From positions 1,827,355-1,891,354 of the forward strand of contig NZ_AP018288.1 of assembly GCF_002368335.1 (NCBI RefSeq): a stretch of DNA of 64,000 nt. The letters run 5' to 3'. Of this stretch, positions 24,681 through 32,821 are shown one piece after another (positions within the stretch are counted from its first letter, which is position 1; the number at the start of each line of letters is the position of its first letter). This DNA comes from Nostoc sp. NIES-4103 (GTDB taxonomy: Bacteria; Cyanobacteriota; Cyanobacteriia; Cyanobacteriales; Nostocaceae). The notes below the pieces were generated by a model that was not told where the DNA came from, searched no databases, and was given only the letters and a program-made list of their open reading frames with translations. Position numbers and translations under genes: made by a program.

Positions 24681-25433
24681 ATGAGTCTTTTTTGTCTAGT
24701 TCACGGTGCCTTCCAAGGTACTTGGTGTTGGGATTTGCTAATTCCCTACTTAGAAGCGCAGGGTCACAAAACCCTAGCAATGGATTTGCCAATTGAAAGT
24801 GCATCTGCTACTTTGTCCCAATTTGCGGATACAGTAATTCAAGCGTTGCCAAAAACTGATGCTGATATCGTGCTAGTTGGTCACTCAATGGCTGGTACCA
24901 TAATTCCTTTGGTTGCCGAAGCGGTAAAAGTGCGTCAACTAGTGTTTGTGTGTGGGCTGATTCCGTATCCTGGAATCTGTACACTCGACCAATTTTCTCA
25001 TCATGTTGATGCTGATACGCTCAAATCATTCAATTACCAGCCAAAAGACCCAAGTATACTTGAACAGTTCTACGATGAGCCTGATATGTATGAACCGGAT
25101 TCTGTAGGAAAAGATTATACCGACGAAGCAGTGTTAAGGCATTTTTTCTATCATGATTGTCAACCGGATGTAGCACAGTGGGCAATCTCGAAAAGTCGTC
25201 GGCAAGAATCTATGGCATATATGTTGGAAACCAATCCTCTCAAAGCCTTGCCAAAGGTTGAGCGTAAATATATTGTTGGTATCAATGACCGAATAATATC
25301 TCCTACATGGTCACGTTACGCTGCACGTAAGCGCTTAGGTACCGATGCCATCGAACTACCTTCGGGACATTGCCCTCATTTGTCTTGTCCTGACCTGCTG
25401 GCCTCAGTATTGACTATGGGGAGTAGGGATTAG
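24681..25433 (+). CDS. Alpha/beta hydrolase, esterase-like
   Basis: This 250-residue protein belongs to the hydroxynitrile lyase/methylesterase branch of the alpha/beta hydrolases. It has the oxyanion-hole HGAFQGTWCW near the N-terminus, the nucleophile Ser in GHSMAG (about residue 75), an Asp in GINDRII and the His in SGHCPHLS near the C-terminus. The catalytic triad is therefore complete. The fold is soluble, with no signal peptide. The natural substrate is unknown, as small esters are typical of the family. The ATG lies at the very end of a dispersed repeat element, with no ribosome-binding site visible, so its leader comes from the element. Confidence 0.88.
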   Translation: MSLFCLVHGAFQGTWCWDLLIPYLEAQGHKTLAMDLPIESASATLSQFADTVIQALPKTDADIVLVGHSMAGTIIPLVAEAVKVRQLVFVCGLIPYPGICTLDQFSHHVDADTLKSFNYQPKDPSILEQFYDEPDMYEPDSVGKDYTDEAVLRHFFYHDCQPDVAQWAISKSRRQESMAYMLETNPLKALPKVERKYIVGINDRIISPTWSRYAARKRLGTDAIELPSGHCPHLSCPDLLASVLTMGSRD

Positions 25434-25470
25434 GCAGTAGGGAGTCGGGAAAGAGTTTTTTGTTTCTCAC

Positions 25471-25631
25471 ATTTACTTAACGTGAGTTCGATGAGTACTG
25501 TTATGACCTCTCCCCCAACCCCTCTCCTACCTTGAGAGGGGGGTAAAAGAGTAATTTTTTCGTTGTTCCTCCCTCGCCTTAATGGAGAGGGAGGTTAGGA
25601 GGGAGAGGTTTGTCGAACTCACATTTACTTA
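25471..25631. mobile_element. MITE-like element with CGTGAGTTCGA ends and flanking repeat
   Basis: The core 25481-25622 begins CGTGAGTTCGA and ends TCGAACTCAC, with internal CTCTCCT/AGGAGGGAGAGG hairpin sequence. The 9-mer ATTTACTTA stands directly before (25471-25479) and after it (25623-25631), and identity extends to 14 bp with CTCAC included. This looks like a target-site duplication. A related copy is at 32504-32821. Confidence 0.75.
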
Positions 25632-25760
25632 TCCCCTTTTGAGTTTGGGCTGATTGTTGCCATAGCGAAAAGTATTGTCAAGCGATCGCTATTTTAAAAG
25701 GTTAAACTCCTAATCCTCTCCAAACACTAGAATGGGAGTTGATGTTCTCTAATAGCTAAC

Positions 25761-27605
25761 GTGTCAGAATCTTTGCCATTGCGCGATCGCTATCTCGCCC
25801 TCATCGACGAAATCATACAACTGACTCTCCAGGGCAAAATTAGCTCTGGAGAAATGGTGTATCAAATGTTGCAAAAGGGGCTGACTTCCGGCACGGGGGA
25901 AGTATTTGAACTGGCTTTGAGCGATCGCTTCAATACTATCCAAAGCCTAGTAGACAATGAAAAAGATGAACTCAAAAAAGCCAAGGCTACTCGCAGTTTG
26001 AGGGCTATTAAGACGATCCAAAGTCAATGGCAACGTTATGGAGAACAAAACAAAGCCACAGAAGCGATCGCCACGGCTGCTAGAGAAATTACCACAGCCG
26101 AGGCTAATGAGCGTCTAGCTACATTCTTACGTTTTACTGACCCAAATCAGAAGCAGCTATTGAATGTCCAACAACTACAGCAGTTGTCAAAAGCTTTACA
26201 ACAATTCGCGCTCATCAATTCAGATTTACAGCAAATATCACAAGGAATTTCCCGTGGTTTAGCAGCTTGGCAGCGACTACAAGACCATTTGCTTGACTGG
26301 ATGTATGAGCAAAATCGGCAACTGGGATTTGGGGGTGTACCCGGAGAAAGTGGCCCTTGGGCAATTTGGGCCAAGGAAGTTAAAAGTGACTTACCCCAAG
26401 CGCTATTTCGCACCTTGGCAATGGAGCAATCTGCAATCGAATTTGCCCAACAGCAAAGTAATATGACTCTGGGCGACTGGGTAGAAATGGCATTAATTCT
26501 ACAGTATGTGCAACGGGGGTTAGTCAATTGGTTTGACCAACAAGCCTACAATATCCAAGCAGGCTCAAAGTTGTCGATTTCGACTTACTTAACCTTTGCT
26601 GTCATTTGGAGTCAGTTAGCAAGCGGTTTTCATAGCACAGCAACGGTGTACAGTAATGGAGCTTCGCAAATTATGCTGCAAATTCTGCGAACCTTTGCTC
26701 TGCGTCCCTACTTTCCCCTCTACGGTGGGATTTTCGCTTCTTTTTCTGGTACTTATTTGCGGGATGCCCTAGATTATTTAGATGAACCGCTGCGGCAAGT
26801 GGAGAAAACCCAAGAAAAAGCGCGAATATTGACACTTTTAGGTTATTCTCAACGTGCCTTGGGGCAATATCAGCGGTCAATTGAATTTCATCAGCAGGCG
26901 TTGGAGATAGCCAGGAATGCAGGCGATCGCCCCTGTGAAATCGCCAATTTCAACCATCTTAGCCGCACTTACGTGCAAGAACAAAATTATACTGAGGCGA
27001 TTAATTATAGTCAGCGGGCATTGATTTTGAGCCGGCAAGCAGGCGATCGTACAGGAGAAGCCAATGCACTGGTTAATTTAGGTTACAGCGAAGTGATGCA
27101 GGCGCAAAAGCTGGAACAAGTAGAACCAGAAATCTATGAATCAGCAATTAATTATTTAGAACAAGGTTTAAAATTATCAGAACAATTAGGTGATATTCAA
27201 AGTAAAGCTTTATGTTGCAGTAGCTTAGGCATTGCTTATTTAGTGACTAAAGAACCGCAATCAGCAATTCCATATTTAGAAAATGGCTTTAAAACAGCAC
27301 AGATTTCTGGTGATTTATACCTCCAAGGACGAAATTTAGCTTACTTAGCAGAAGCTTATTATCAACTGCTAAACTTTGAAAAAGCTGTTTACACTGGCAG
27401 TCTGGGAATGTATTTTTTAGAGCAAATTGCCTCTAGTGAATGGCGACAACCAGCAGGTTTACTGACAATTTTACAAGGACAAATAGGGACAGAAGCCTTT
27501 CAGAATTTATTACAGCAAAATCAACCGAAAATCAAATCAATTATTGGTGTAGATGGTTACGATCACATTCCGCAATTGTTAGAAATCTACAAGCAAGATA
27601 TGTAA
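25761..27605 (+). CDS. TPR-repeat protein
   Basis: I do not recognise the N-terminal half. The 614-residue soluble protein begins with a GTG. It has a helical Gln-rich region (about residues 1-340, with a central LQQLSKALQQFALINSDLQQ and GVPGESGPWAIWAKEVKSDLP) and tetratricopeptide repeats from about 350 on: LGYSQRALGQYQRSIEFHQQALEIAR, LVNLGYSEVMQ, LGIAYLVTKEPQSAIPYLENG and LAYLAEAYYQLLNFEKAVYTG. TPRs bind partner proteins or peptides. Related proteins with this two-part layout are common in cyanobacteria without a known role. No partner gene adjoins it. The upstream 327-base gap is mostly repeat element. Confidence 0.85.
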   Translation: MSESLPLRDRYLALIDEIIQLTLQGKISSGEMVYQMLQKGLTSGTGEVFELALSDRFNTIQSLVDNEKDELKKAKATRSLRAIKTIQSQWQRYGEQNKATEAIATAAREITTAEANERLATFLRFTDPNQKQLLNVQQLQQLSKALQQFALINSDLQQISQGISRGLAAWQRLQDHLLDWMYEQNRQLGFGGVPGESGPWAIWAKEVKSDLPQALFRTLAMEQSAIEFAQQQSNMTLGDWVEMALILQYVQRGLVNWFDQQAYNIQAGSKLSISTYLTFAVIWSQLASGFHSTATVYSNGASQIMLQILRTFALRPYFPLYGGIFASFSGTYLRDALDYLDEPLRQVEKTQEKARILTLLGYSQRALGQYQRSIEFHQQALEIARNAGDRPCEIANFNHLSRTYVQEQNYTEAINYSQRALILSRQAGDRTGEANALVNLGYSEVMQAQKLEQVEPEIYESAINYLEQGLKLSEQLGDIQSKALCCSSLGIAYLVTKEPQSAIPYLENGFKTAQISGDLYLQGRNLAYLAEAYYQLLNFEKAVYTGSLGMYFLEQIASSEWRQPAGLLTILQGQIGTEAFQNLLQQNQPKIKSIIGVDGYDHIPQLLEIYKQDM

Positions 27606-27917
27606 TATGGAAATTATAACTATAGCAGTCGCCAGTAGTGTTAGGACATCAACAGATAATAAAACCTAGACACAAAAAGACTTTTCACCCAGTCACCAGT
27701 CCCCAGTCCCTAGTCCCTAGCTATAATTAACCGGACTTGATATTATTTAGGCACTTACCAGTAATAAAATCCCCAGCCCTGCATTTTGCCTTTCAAGTAG
27801 AGCGCCCAGAATCATCGGGTTTAGGAAAAATGTATTTGATAGGGCTGGAGATTTTATTTTTTGAATTTCCTTCAGGTATACCTACATCAAATATGGGTAC
27901 TAGTTTCCTTCTGGGAG
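27606..27917. repeat. Gap with an inverted-repeat element
   Basis: 27763-27780 and 27841-27858 form an 18-bp inverted repeat with one mismatch (arm AATAAAATCCCCAGCCCT) around 60 non-coding bases. This is a small MITE-like element or a structured 3' region of the convergent gene pair. 27694-27720 is a CCAGTCCCTAGTCCC heptamer tract. Confidence 0.6.
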
Positions 27918-28322
27918 CTACCTATTACCTTTATATACCACTGTAGTGGAATCAAAGAATTGATCTTGGGAAATACTGCCCGGTTGAGTTCCTTGTATCT
28001 TTCTCAGGGCTACAGAATTGCCTTTTTTGTAGATATAGCGAAGACCATCGAGTTTACCTTCTTTTCTGAGTTTTTCCCAGTCAGCCCCATTGATTTTGAC
28101 GGAAACAGTTTGACCGCAACCGTTGAAGTACATATCGTTCGTAATCGTACCTCCAGACCAACCATGAAAAGCAAGAGGTTGTTCCCAGAACACTTGCAGA
28201 GTAGTAGCCACGCCTGTATTTAACGTTTGTTTACAACTACTACTAGCAGCAAATGCTACTCCTTGACCTAGTGACAGGCTTAAAAATAGTGCGAACAACA
28301 GCGCAATGACAATTTTTTTCAT
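27918..28322 (-). CDS. Small secreted protein of unknown function
   Basis: The ATG at 28322 has AAAAGGTGAA upstream and gives 134 residues; an upstream TTG would add two. A signal peptide is clear (MKKIVIALLFALFLSLSLGQGVAFA, cut near Ala-Ala-Ser). The mature part has two Cys (SCKQTLN and NGCGQTV) that may form a disulfide and a Gly/Trp-rich middle (LAFHGWSGGTITNDMYFNGCG). I do not recognise the fold. A second secreted-protein gene lies 58 bases upstream on the same strand, and the two may be co-transcribed. Confidence 0.7.
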   Translation of the reverse strand: MKKIVIALLFALFLSLSLGQGVAFAASSSCKQTLNTGVATTLQVFWEQPLAFHGWSGGTITNDMYFNGCGQTVSVKINGADWEKLRKEGKLDGLRYIYKKGNSVALRKIQGTQPGSISQDQFFDSTTVVYKGNR

Positions 28323-28380
28323 AATCAAAATTCACCTTTTGAGAAAACTACAAAATGCGAAACATTAACCAAGCAAACGG

Positions 28381-28824
28381 TTAAAAATTAGTTTCACCAC
28401 TATCGCTAGGGTCGAATTCAGTGCTGGGACTGGTTTGACGTTCAATATCCCAAATGATGACATCACCGTTATTGACAACAGCTGTGTCAATTCCTTGCTC
28501 ACTGAGTTCGTCGTTAATTGACAAAGCCCAAAACTCATCTGCTTCCGCTTGACTATCACCAATTTTGGTGACGATTTCTCCGGAACCATCAATATTCCCT
28601 GTTTCAAATTTGAAAGATGGTTCCATTTGTGCCGCATTGAGCATAGCTGTACGGACGGTTTCGCCTTCAACCCACGGTACTTCCTCTATGTTGAAAATCA
28701 CTTTTTTGTCATCAAATACAAGTATTGTGACATCACCTTGCGTCGCTGAGGAATCTGCAAGTGCTGGACTGATTGCCAGTAACAACACTAACACTGTTAC
28801 GGCTAAAGCTTTGAGTATTTTCAT
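28381..28824 (-). CDS. Secreted DUF4430-like domain protein
   Basis: The 147-residue protein has a signal peptide (MKILKALAVTVLVLLLAISPALA) and one domain resembling DUF4430 and the C-terminal domain of transcobalamin-like proteins. Features are VTILVFDDKKVIFNIEEVPWVEGETVRTAMLNAAQ and then EFWALSINDELSEQGIDTAVVNNGDVIIWDIE. In related proteins this domain helps hold a ligand or cell-surface partner; cobalamin binding is not implied by this domain alone. It lies just upstream of another secreted protein on the same strand, so an operon is likely. The Ser/Glu/Asp-rich tail may be flexible. Confidence 0.75.
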   Translation of the reverse strand: MKILKALAVTVLVLLLAISPALADSSATQGDVTILVFDDKKVIFNIEEVPWVEGETVRTAMLNAAQMEPSFKFETGNIDGSGEIVTKIGDSQAEADEFWALSINDELSEQGIDTAVVNNGDVIIWDIERQTSPSTEFDPSDSGETNF

Positions 28825-29281
28825 TAAAGACTCCGTTGTTCAATTTTCTTAGTACCATCTATCTTTAATTATTTTGGGATACCTTGAATCAGCCCAATAA
28901 CAATTAAAGATTTGATGTGACAAAAGTTGTTCATAGTTTTTAGTTCACATGAACATAGCAATATTTTTTCAGGCTGAAAACAAAAAAACAAGGACAGTTA
29001 AGACAGTTAAGACAGTTAAGCAAATCTTTATTAAAATTTTATATTTTATAGGTTTAATATTTCTTACTTTTCCTACTTTTCTTACTTCGACAAATTGAGG
29101 ACTTACACAACTGGCACTTTAAATAAAGGTTAGGCTTGTCAAAAGCCTATAATCAAGAAGAGGCAGTGCGTTCAGTCGCCAGACAGACGCGCACAACTGC
29201 CGTTCAAAAATTAAAGTTTTTTGCACTATTGACTATTGACTGCCTCAACTAAAAATTTATGAAACTTGCGTAGTTTTGAAA
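28825..29281. other. Gap with minor tandem repeats
   Basis: AAGACAGTT is repeated three times at about 28993-29022. A TACTTTTCT tract lies near 29068-29092. The rest is AT-rich and non-coding. The two flanking genes are both on the minus strand, so the promoter of the secreted pair should lie near 28830-28920. Confidence 0.5.
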
Positions 29282-30079
29282 TTATTCAATTTCCTCACAG
29301 CGAATTAACAACCTTTCCATAGCTTCTGCTAGAGAAATCAACTCTGTCCAAGAAGAACCACTAACTAAATTTTGAGCGTGAGCTAATCGATTTCGCAACT
29401 GTTCGGCAGATTTCAAAAAGCGTTCACCAAACCGCTTCGATTTGAGTTCAAGTTTTTCTAGCAGTTCTGGTTGATTTAAAACCAACTCTCGTTTATCACA
29501 AAACTGGAGGTAGTCTAACAAATCTGTTGCTTCGTTTCTTTGCTGACTCTCTCGCCATAGTTTTTGTGCAACCCCTAAGCGTTCAGGTTTGAGGACTTTT
29601 TGCCAGGAATCTTGCGGATAATAAAGTCGCACCAACCGCAGCAAATTCATTTCTAAAAGTGTCACTAAACCAAATAGCAGCATTCGTGCGGGTGCTTTTT
29701 GCAAATCACCACAGGTAACAATGCCACTTACTTGATTGCAGTCTAAAACAAACAATCGTGGAGTTTGTTGCAAAATAGGTAACAACTTGATCAAAGGGGT
29801 GGAAATGGCAATGAGTTCTTTGGGATGAAACACCCGTTGAAAATCACTGCACTTACCAGATTTTGCTTGCATCAAACTAGAGCGTTCGATGTAGCCTGTA
29901 ATAGTATCTCCCGTTTCAATGCCAACAACATCAAAATCCTGTGTCTGCATCCAATGCAGCACTTTTGTAACCTCTGCCTCCGCTGGCACAGCTTTGAGTG
30001 ATTCTGCCACATATTCAATGGTGATGTTGTTCTCAAACAAACTCCGTAGGTCTTGGGAACGGGATTTTAGCTGTTTCAT
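29282..30079 (-). CDS. CBS-domain protein with C-terminal HEPN-like motif
   Basis: The 265-residue soluble protein has CBS-type repeats in its first half: VTKVLHWMQTQDFDVVGIETGDTITGYIERSSL, then LIKLLPILQQTPRLFVLDCNQVSGIVTCGDLQKAPA. CBS pairs bind adenine nucleotides. After about residue 130 the protein is helical and holds RNRLAH at residues 229-234, the R-N-x3-H pattern of HEPN domains, many of which are metal-independent RNases. The ordinary RNA-cleaving HEPN motif is Rx4-6H, which this meets. No MNT-type antitoxin adjoins it. A nucleotide-gated RNase is an inference. A catalytically silent helical domain is the alternative. Confidence 0.75.
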   Translation of the reverse strand: MKQLKSRSQDLRSLFENNITIEYVAESLKAVPAEAEVTKVLHWMQTQDFDVVGIETGDTITGYIERSSLMQAKSGKCSDFQRVFHPKELIAISTPLIKLLPILQQTPRLFVLDCNQVSGIVTCGDLQKAPARMLLFGLVTLLEMNLLRLVRLYYPQDSWQKVLKPERLGVAQKLWRESQQRNEATDLLDYLQFCDKRELVLNQPELLEKLELKSKRFGERFLKSAEQLRNRLAHAQNLVSGSSWTELISLAEAMERLLIRCEEIE

Positions 30080-31036
30080 CTGCCTTTAGCGCCATAAGAC
30101 ATCCCAGGATTAGTATTTCATGTCAGCCTGCATGGTGTCAGTGCAAGCTATGAATTTCTGTAGATGCCATCTGTGCAAAAGTCTAACGAAAAACTCAAAG
30201 TTAATGCTTGATTGGCTTTTGTGGAGGATTTGCTGATAAAAACAGGACTTACGCACGGGTCACGGAAAAACGAACCACAGAGACGCAGAGTACACAGAGA
30301 AATGAGAGTTTGAGAGGTTTTTTGCGTAAGTCCTAAAAAAATTGATGTTTCCCCTGAAAGCGGTGGGAAACTGCATCCTCTTGTGGATGGTCGAGGCTGC
30401 TTCCCCCACCGCTTGGAGTATTGGGGTGCTGTGGTGAAGAAGGCGATCGCAAATCATGTCGATTTCAAAACTTTTTGATTTAGTAAAATTGAGCTTTTTG
30501 CTTAATTTCAGGTTAAATTCACAATACCATTACGGCTTAAAGCTAGCAAATATTATGCTTACTCAAGTTAATTAGACATTGCTCAATGTTTTATTGGTGC
30601 TTTATATCTATTATTTTGGCAGAATTAACTGGATGAAGATTTTGATATCTTTACTCAGCTTTTTAATGTTTATCAATGAATATTTTCAAACCAAAGGTTA
30701 TTTTAATTTCCATATCGTAATTTTTCAAGAATTACAAAGCAGCAAGCTCAACTATATACTAAATTATCTCATTGTACAAAAAACTAACTCTTCAGATAGA
30801 AGGCTGTAGTAAATAAGAGTTATAGTTTAGAAAAAAGATGCATAATTAATCAGTTGTAAAAAAAAATTGATGCCAAGTTCATTAGAATAAGGTCGTAATT
30901 ATCGTCGTAATGTAGATATATTGACGACTACCGTAATGAAAAAAAGCGGATACAAGGAATGCATAAGTAAGTATAAAGTTTCGGATAATGGCTCTAATAA
31001 ATATTTGGTATCAAACAATATTAAAAGGAGTTTTCT
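30080..31036. other. 957-base gap with a MITE and a possible structured RNA
   Basis: 30244-30334 has 12-bp perfect inverted ends (AGGACTTACGCA). 30358-30414 can fold with a 10-bp outer stem (AAGCGGTGGG) and a 5-bp inner stem. 30540-31036 is very AT-rich. A frame at 30579-30809 begins with TTG and has no coding character. An AAGGAG at 31024-31029 belongs to the next gene. Confidence 0.55.
30244..30334. mobile_element. MITE-like element with 12-bp AGGACTTACGCA ends
   Basis: The left end 30244-30255 and the right end 30323-30334 are exact reverse complements. The 91-bp element is non-coding and carries CCACAGAGACGCAGAG-like text seen in many Nostocales repeats. No clear target duplication is visible. 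Confidence 0.65.
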
Positions 31037-32368
31037 ATGATTTTTGAACCCTTTACGATTAAAAATGTTACCTTGAAAAACCGAATTCTCAGGTCGTCTA
31101 TTGGAGGAAGAACTTCTTACTACGATGGCACTGTAACTTCTGCTTGGAAAAACTTTGAGAAAAGATTTGCAGAAAATGATGTGGCTGGAATTATTTCAGC
31201 CACAATCACTGTACATGACCGCAGATGGTCGCCATTAGAATATCCCAAGATTAGCAACGATAAATTTATTAAACCGTTACGAGAAGGAATTCAAGCTGTT
31301 CAAAAATTTGACTGTAAATATATTATCCAAATTGGAGATGCTGGCTATCAAACCCAAACGAGTTTATTCTCTCAAGAAACAGATACAAAGTCTGCTTCTT
31401 CCGGCTTTGATTTTCTATTTGGTTATCGCAATCACATCATTGAAATGTCTGTGGAAGAAATCGAACAGACAATTCATAACTTTGCTGAAGCGGCAAGACG
31501 AGTTCGAGAAACGGGTTGCGATGGCTTAGAAATTACGGCTTCCAAGGGTTATATTATTCATCAATTTTTAAATCCAGTCTCTAATAGAAGAACCGATGAA
31601 TACGGCGGGTCTATAGAAAAGCGATTTCGTTTTTTACAAGAAATTGTCAAAGCCGTTCGCCAAAGCATAGGCTCAGACTTTCTATTCGGAATTAGATTGT
31701 CAGCACTGGATTACAACTACCTGCCAGTGAATCTCAGATTGCCTGTAGTATTTCCCATCCAACATTATTTGATGGGGAATGGTTTAGAAGAAAATATTTT
31801 CTATGCCAAGGAACTGGAAAAATTAGGCGTTGATTATTTACATATATCTGGTGGATTTGGGTTTATCAATCCCAAAGAAAATCCTGGAGATTTTCCCATT
31901 GACGAGTTGAGGATGTTTGCTAATTCTAATCGTCATCTGAGTCTCAAGGCTAACATCAGAGCCATATTGCTTAATGCAATTCCCAAACCTATATTGAATT
32001 CAATTTTGGGCAGAGGTTGGAAGTTTGTGCCGGGAGTCAATGCCGAACACGCCCGGAAATTCAAGGAAGCGGTTAATATTCCGATTATTGCCAATGGTGG
32101 ATTCCAGCAACGAGAATTAATAGAAGCTACCTTACGCGAGCAAAAGTGCGATTTGGTTTCAATGGCAAGACCACTATTAGCTAATCCAGATTTGTTGAAG
32201 GTCTTTAAAGAAGGAAAAAACGAACCTGAAAAGCCTTGCACTTTTTGCAACAGGTGTACAGTAAGAACTGTGAATTTTCCTTTGGGCTGCTATGAACCAT
32301 TGAGGTTTTCTTCTCAAGATGAGATGGAAGCAGAAATTCTTAGATGGTCTGCTACTACAGATGCGTAA
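31037..32368 (+). CDS. Old-yellow-enzyme-like oxidoreductase with Fe-S motif
   Basis: The 443-residue protein has the flavin barrel of NADH:flavin oxidoreductases: FEPFTIKNVTLKNRILRSS at the start, HQFLNPVSNRRTDEYGGSIE near residues 173-192, LISMARPLL-like VSMARPLLANPDLL, and the cysteine cluster CTFCNRC...C near 400-420. That cluster fits the 4Fe-4S site of the 2,4-dienoyl-CoA reductase and trimethylamine dehydrogenase group. The usual second FAD/NAD domain is absent, so it must take electrons from a separate partner. The conserved His pair before GYIIHQF is replaced (TASK). A good AAGGAG precedes the ATG. Substrate is unknown. Confidence 0.85.
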   Translation: MIFEPFTIKNVTLKNRILRSSIGGRTSYYDGTVTSAWKNFEKRFAENDVAGIISATITVHDRRWSPLEYPKISNDKFIKPLREGIQAVQKFDCKYIIQIGDAGYQTQTSLFSQETDTKSASSGFDFLFGYRNHIIEMSVEEIEQTIHNFAEAARRVRETGCDGLEITASKGYIIHQFLNPVSNRRTDEYGGSIEKRFRFLQEIVKAVRQSIGSDFLFGIRLSALDYNYLPVNLRLPVVFPIQHYLMGNGLEENIFYAKELEKLGVDYLHISGGFGFINPKENPGDFPIDELRMFANSNRHLSLKANIRAILLNAIPKPILNSILGRGWKFVPGVNAEHARKFKEAVNIPIIANGGFQQRELIEATLREQKCDLVSMARPLLANPDLLKVFKEGKNEPEKPCTFCNRCTVRTVNFPLGCYEPLRFSSQDEMEAEILRWSATTDA

Positions 32369-32503
32369 TTTTTTATTGTTTGTGTATGATAATCACGAAC
32401 AACTCCTTTGATATGATTTTTGATTCACAATGTAGTAGCACGACTATACTAAAATATTGCATTAATAAACCACTCCAGACACAGAGATATTAAAAAAATT
32501 TAT
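32369..32503. other. Spacer between convergent OYE and alpha-dioxygenase region
   Basis: The short AT-rich spacer precedes a nested repeat element and shows no gene. 32480-32503 is the flank of the element. Confidence 0.4.
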
Positions 32504-32821
32504 CGTGAGTTCGACAAGTGCTGTTTTGACCTCTCCCCCGGCCCCTCTCCTACGAGGAGAGGGGAGTAAAAGTATTATTTTTTCATTGCTCCTCCCTCGC
32601 CTTTTAGGAGCTACGGTGTACACACAAGTTATCGAATTACCCCTCCCTAACCCTCCCCGTATGTATTGGGGAGGGAACTAGATCTTCTTGTTTCCCCCCT
32701 TTCCAAGGGGGGATTAAGGGGGGTAAAACCTGAATCTACAAAGAAAATCCGACTTATGTGTACACCGTAGCGCCTTTTAGGCGAGGGAGGTTGGGGGGGA
32801 AAGAGGTTCATCGAACTCACG
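32504..32821. mobile_element. MITE-like element (CGTGAGTTCGA ends) carrying a second one inside
   Basis: The outer element begins CGTGAGTTCGA at 32504 and ends with the exact reverse complement at 32811-32821. It shares its text with 25481-25622. It is interrupted by an inner element at 32610-32771. Its right end touches the stop codon of the alpha-dioxygenase gene with no base between. Confidence 0.8.
32610..32771. mobile_element. Inner MITE-like element with 10-bp target duplication
   Basis: The 162-bp element begins GCTACGGTGTACACA and ends TGTGTACACCGTAGC, exact inverse at least 15 bp. The outer element's text GCCTTTTAGG is present on both sides (32599-32608 and 32772-32781), as a duplication made on insertion. 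Internal CTCCCTAACCCTCCCC and GGGGGATTAAGGGGGG text recurs reversed at 45358-45442. Confidence 0.85.

Noticed and set aside
30579..30809. TTG-started plus-strand frame of 76 codons
   Set aside because: It is AT-rich with hydrophobic, low-complexity translation and no ribosome-binding site. It looks like chance openness.
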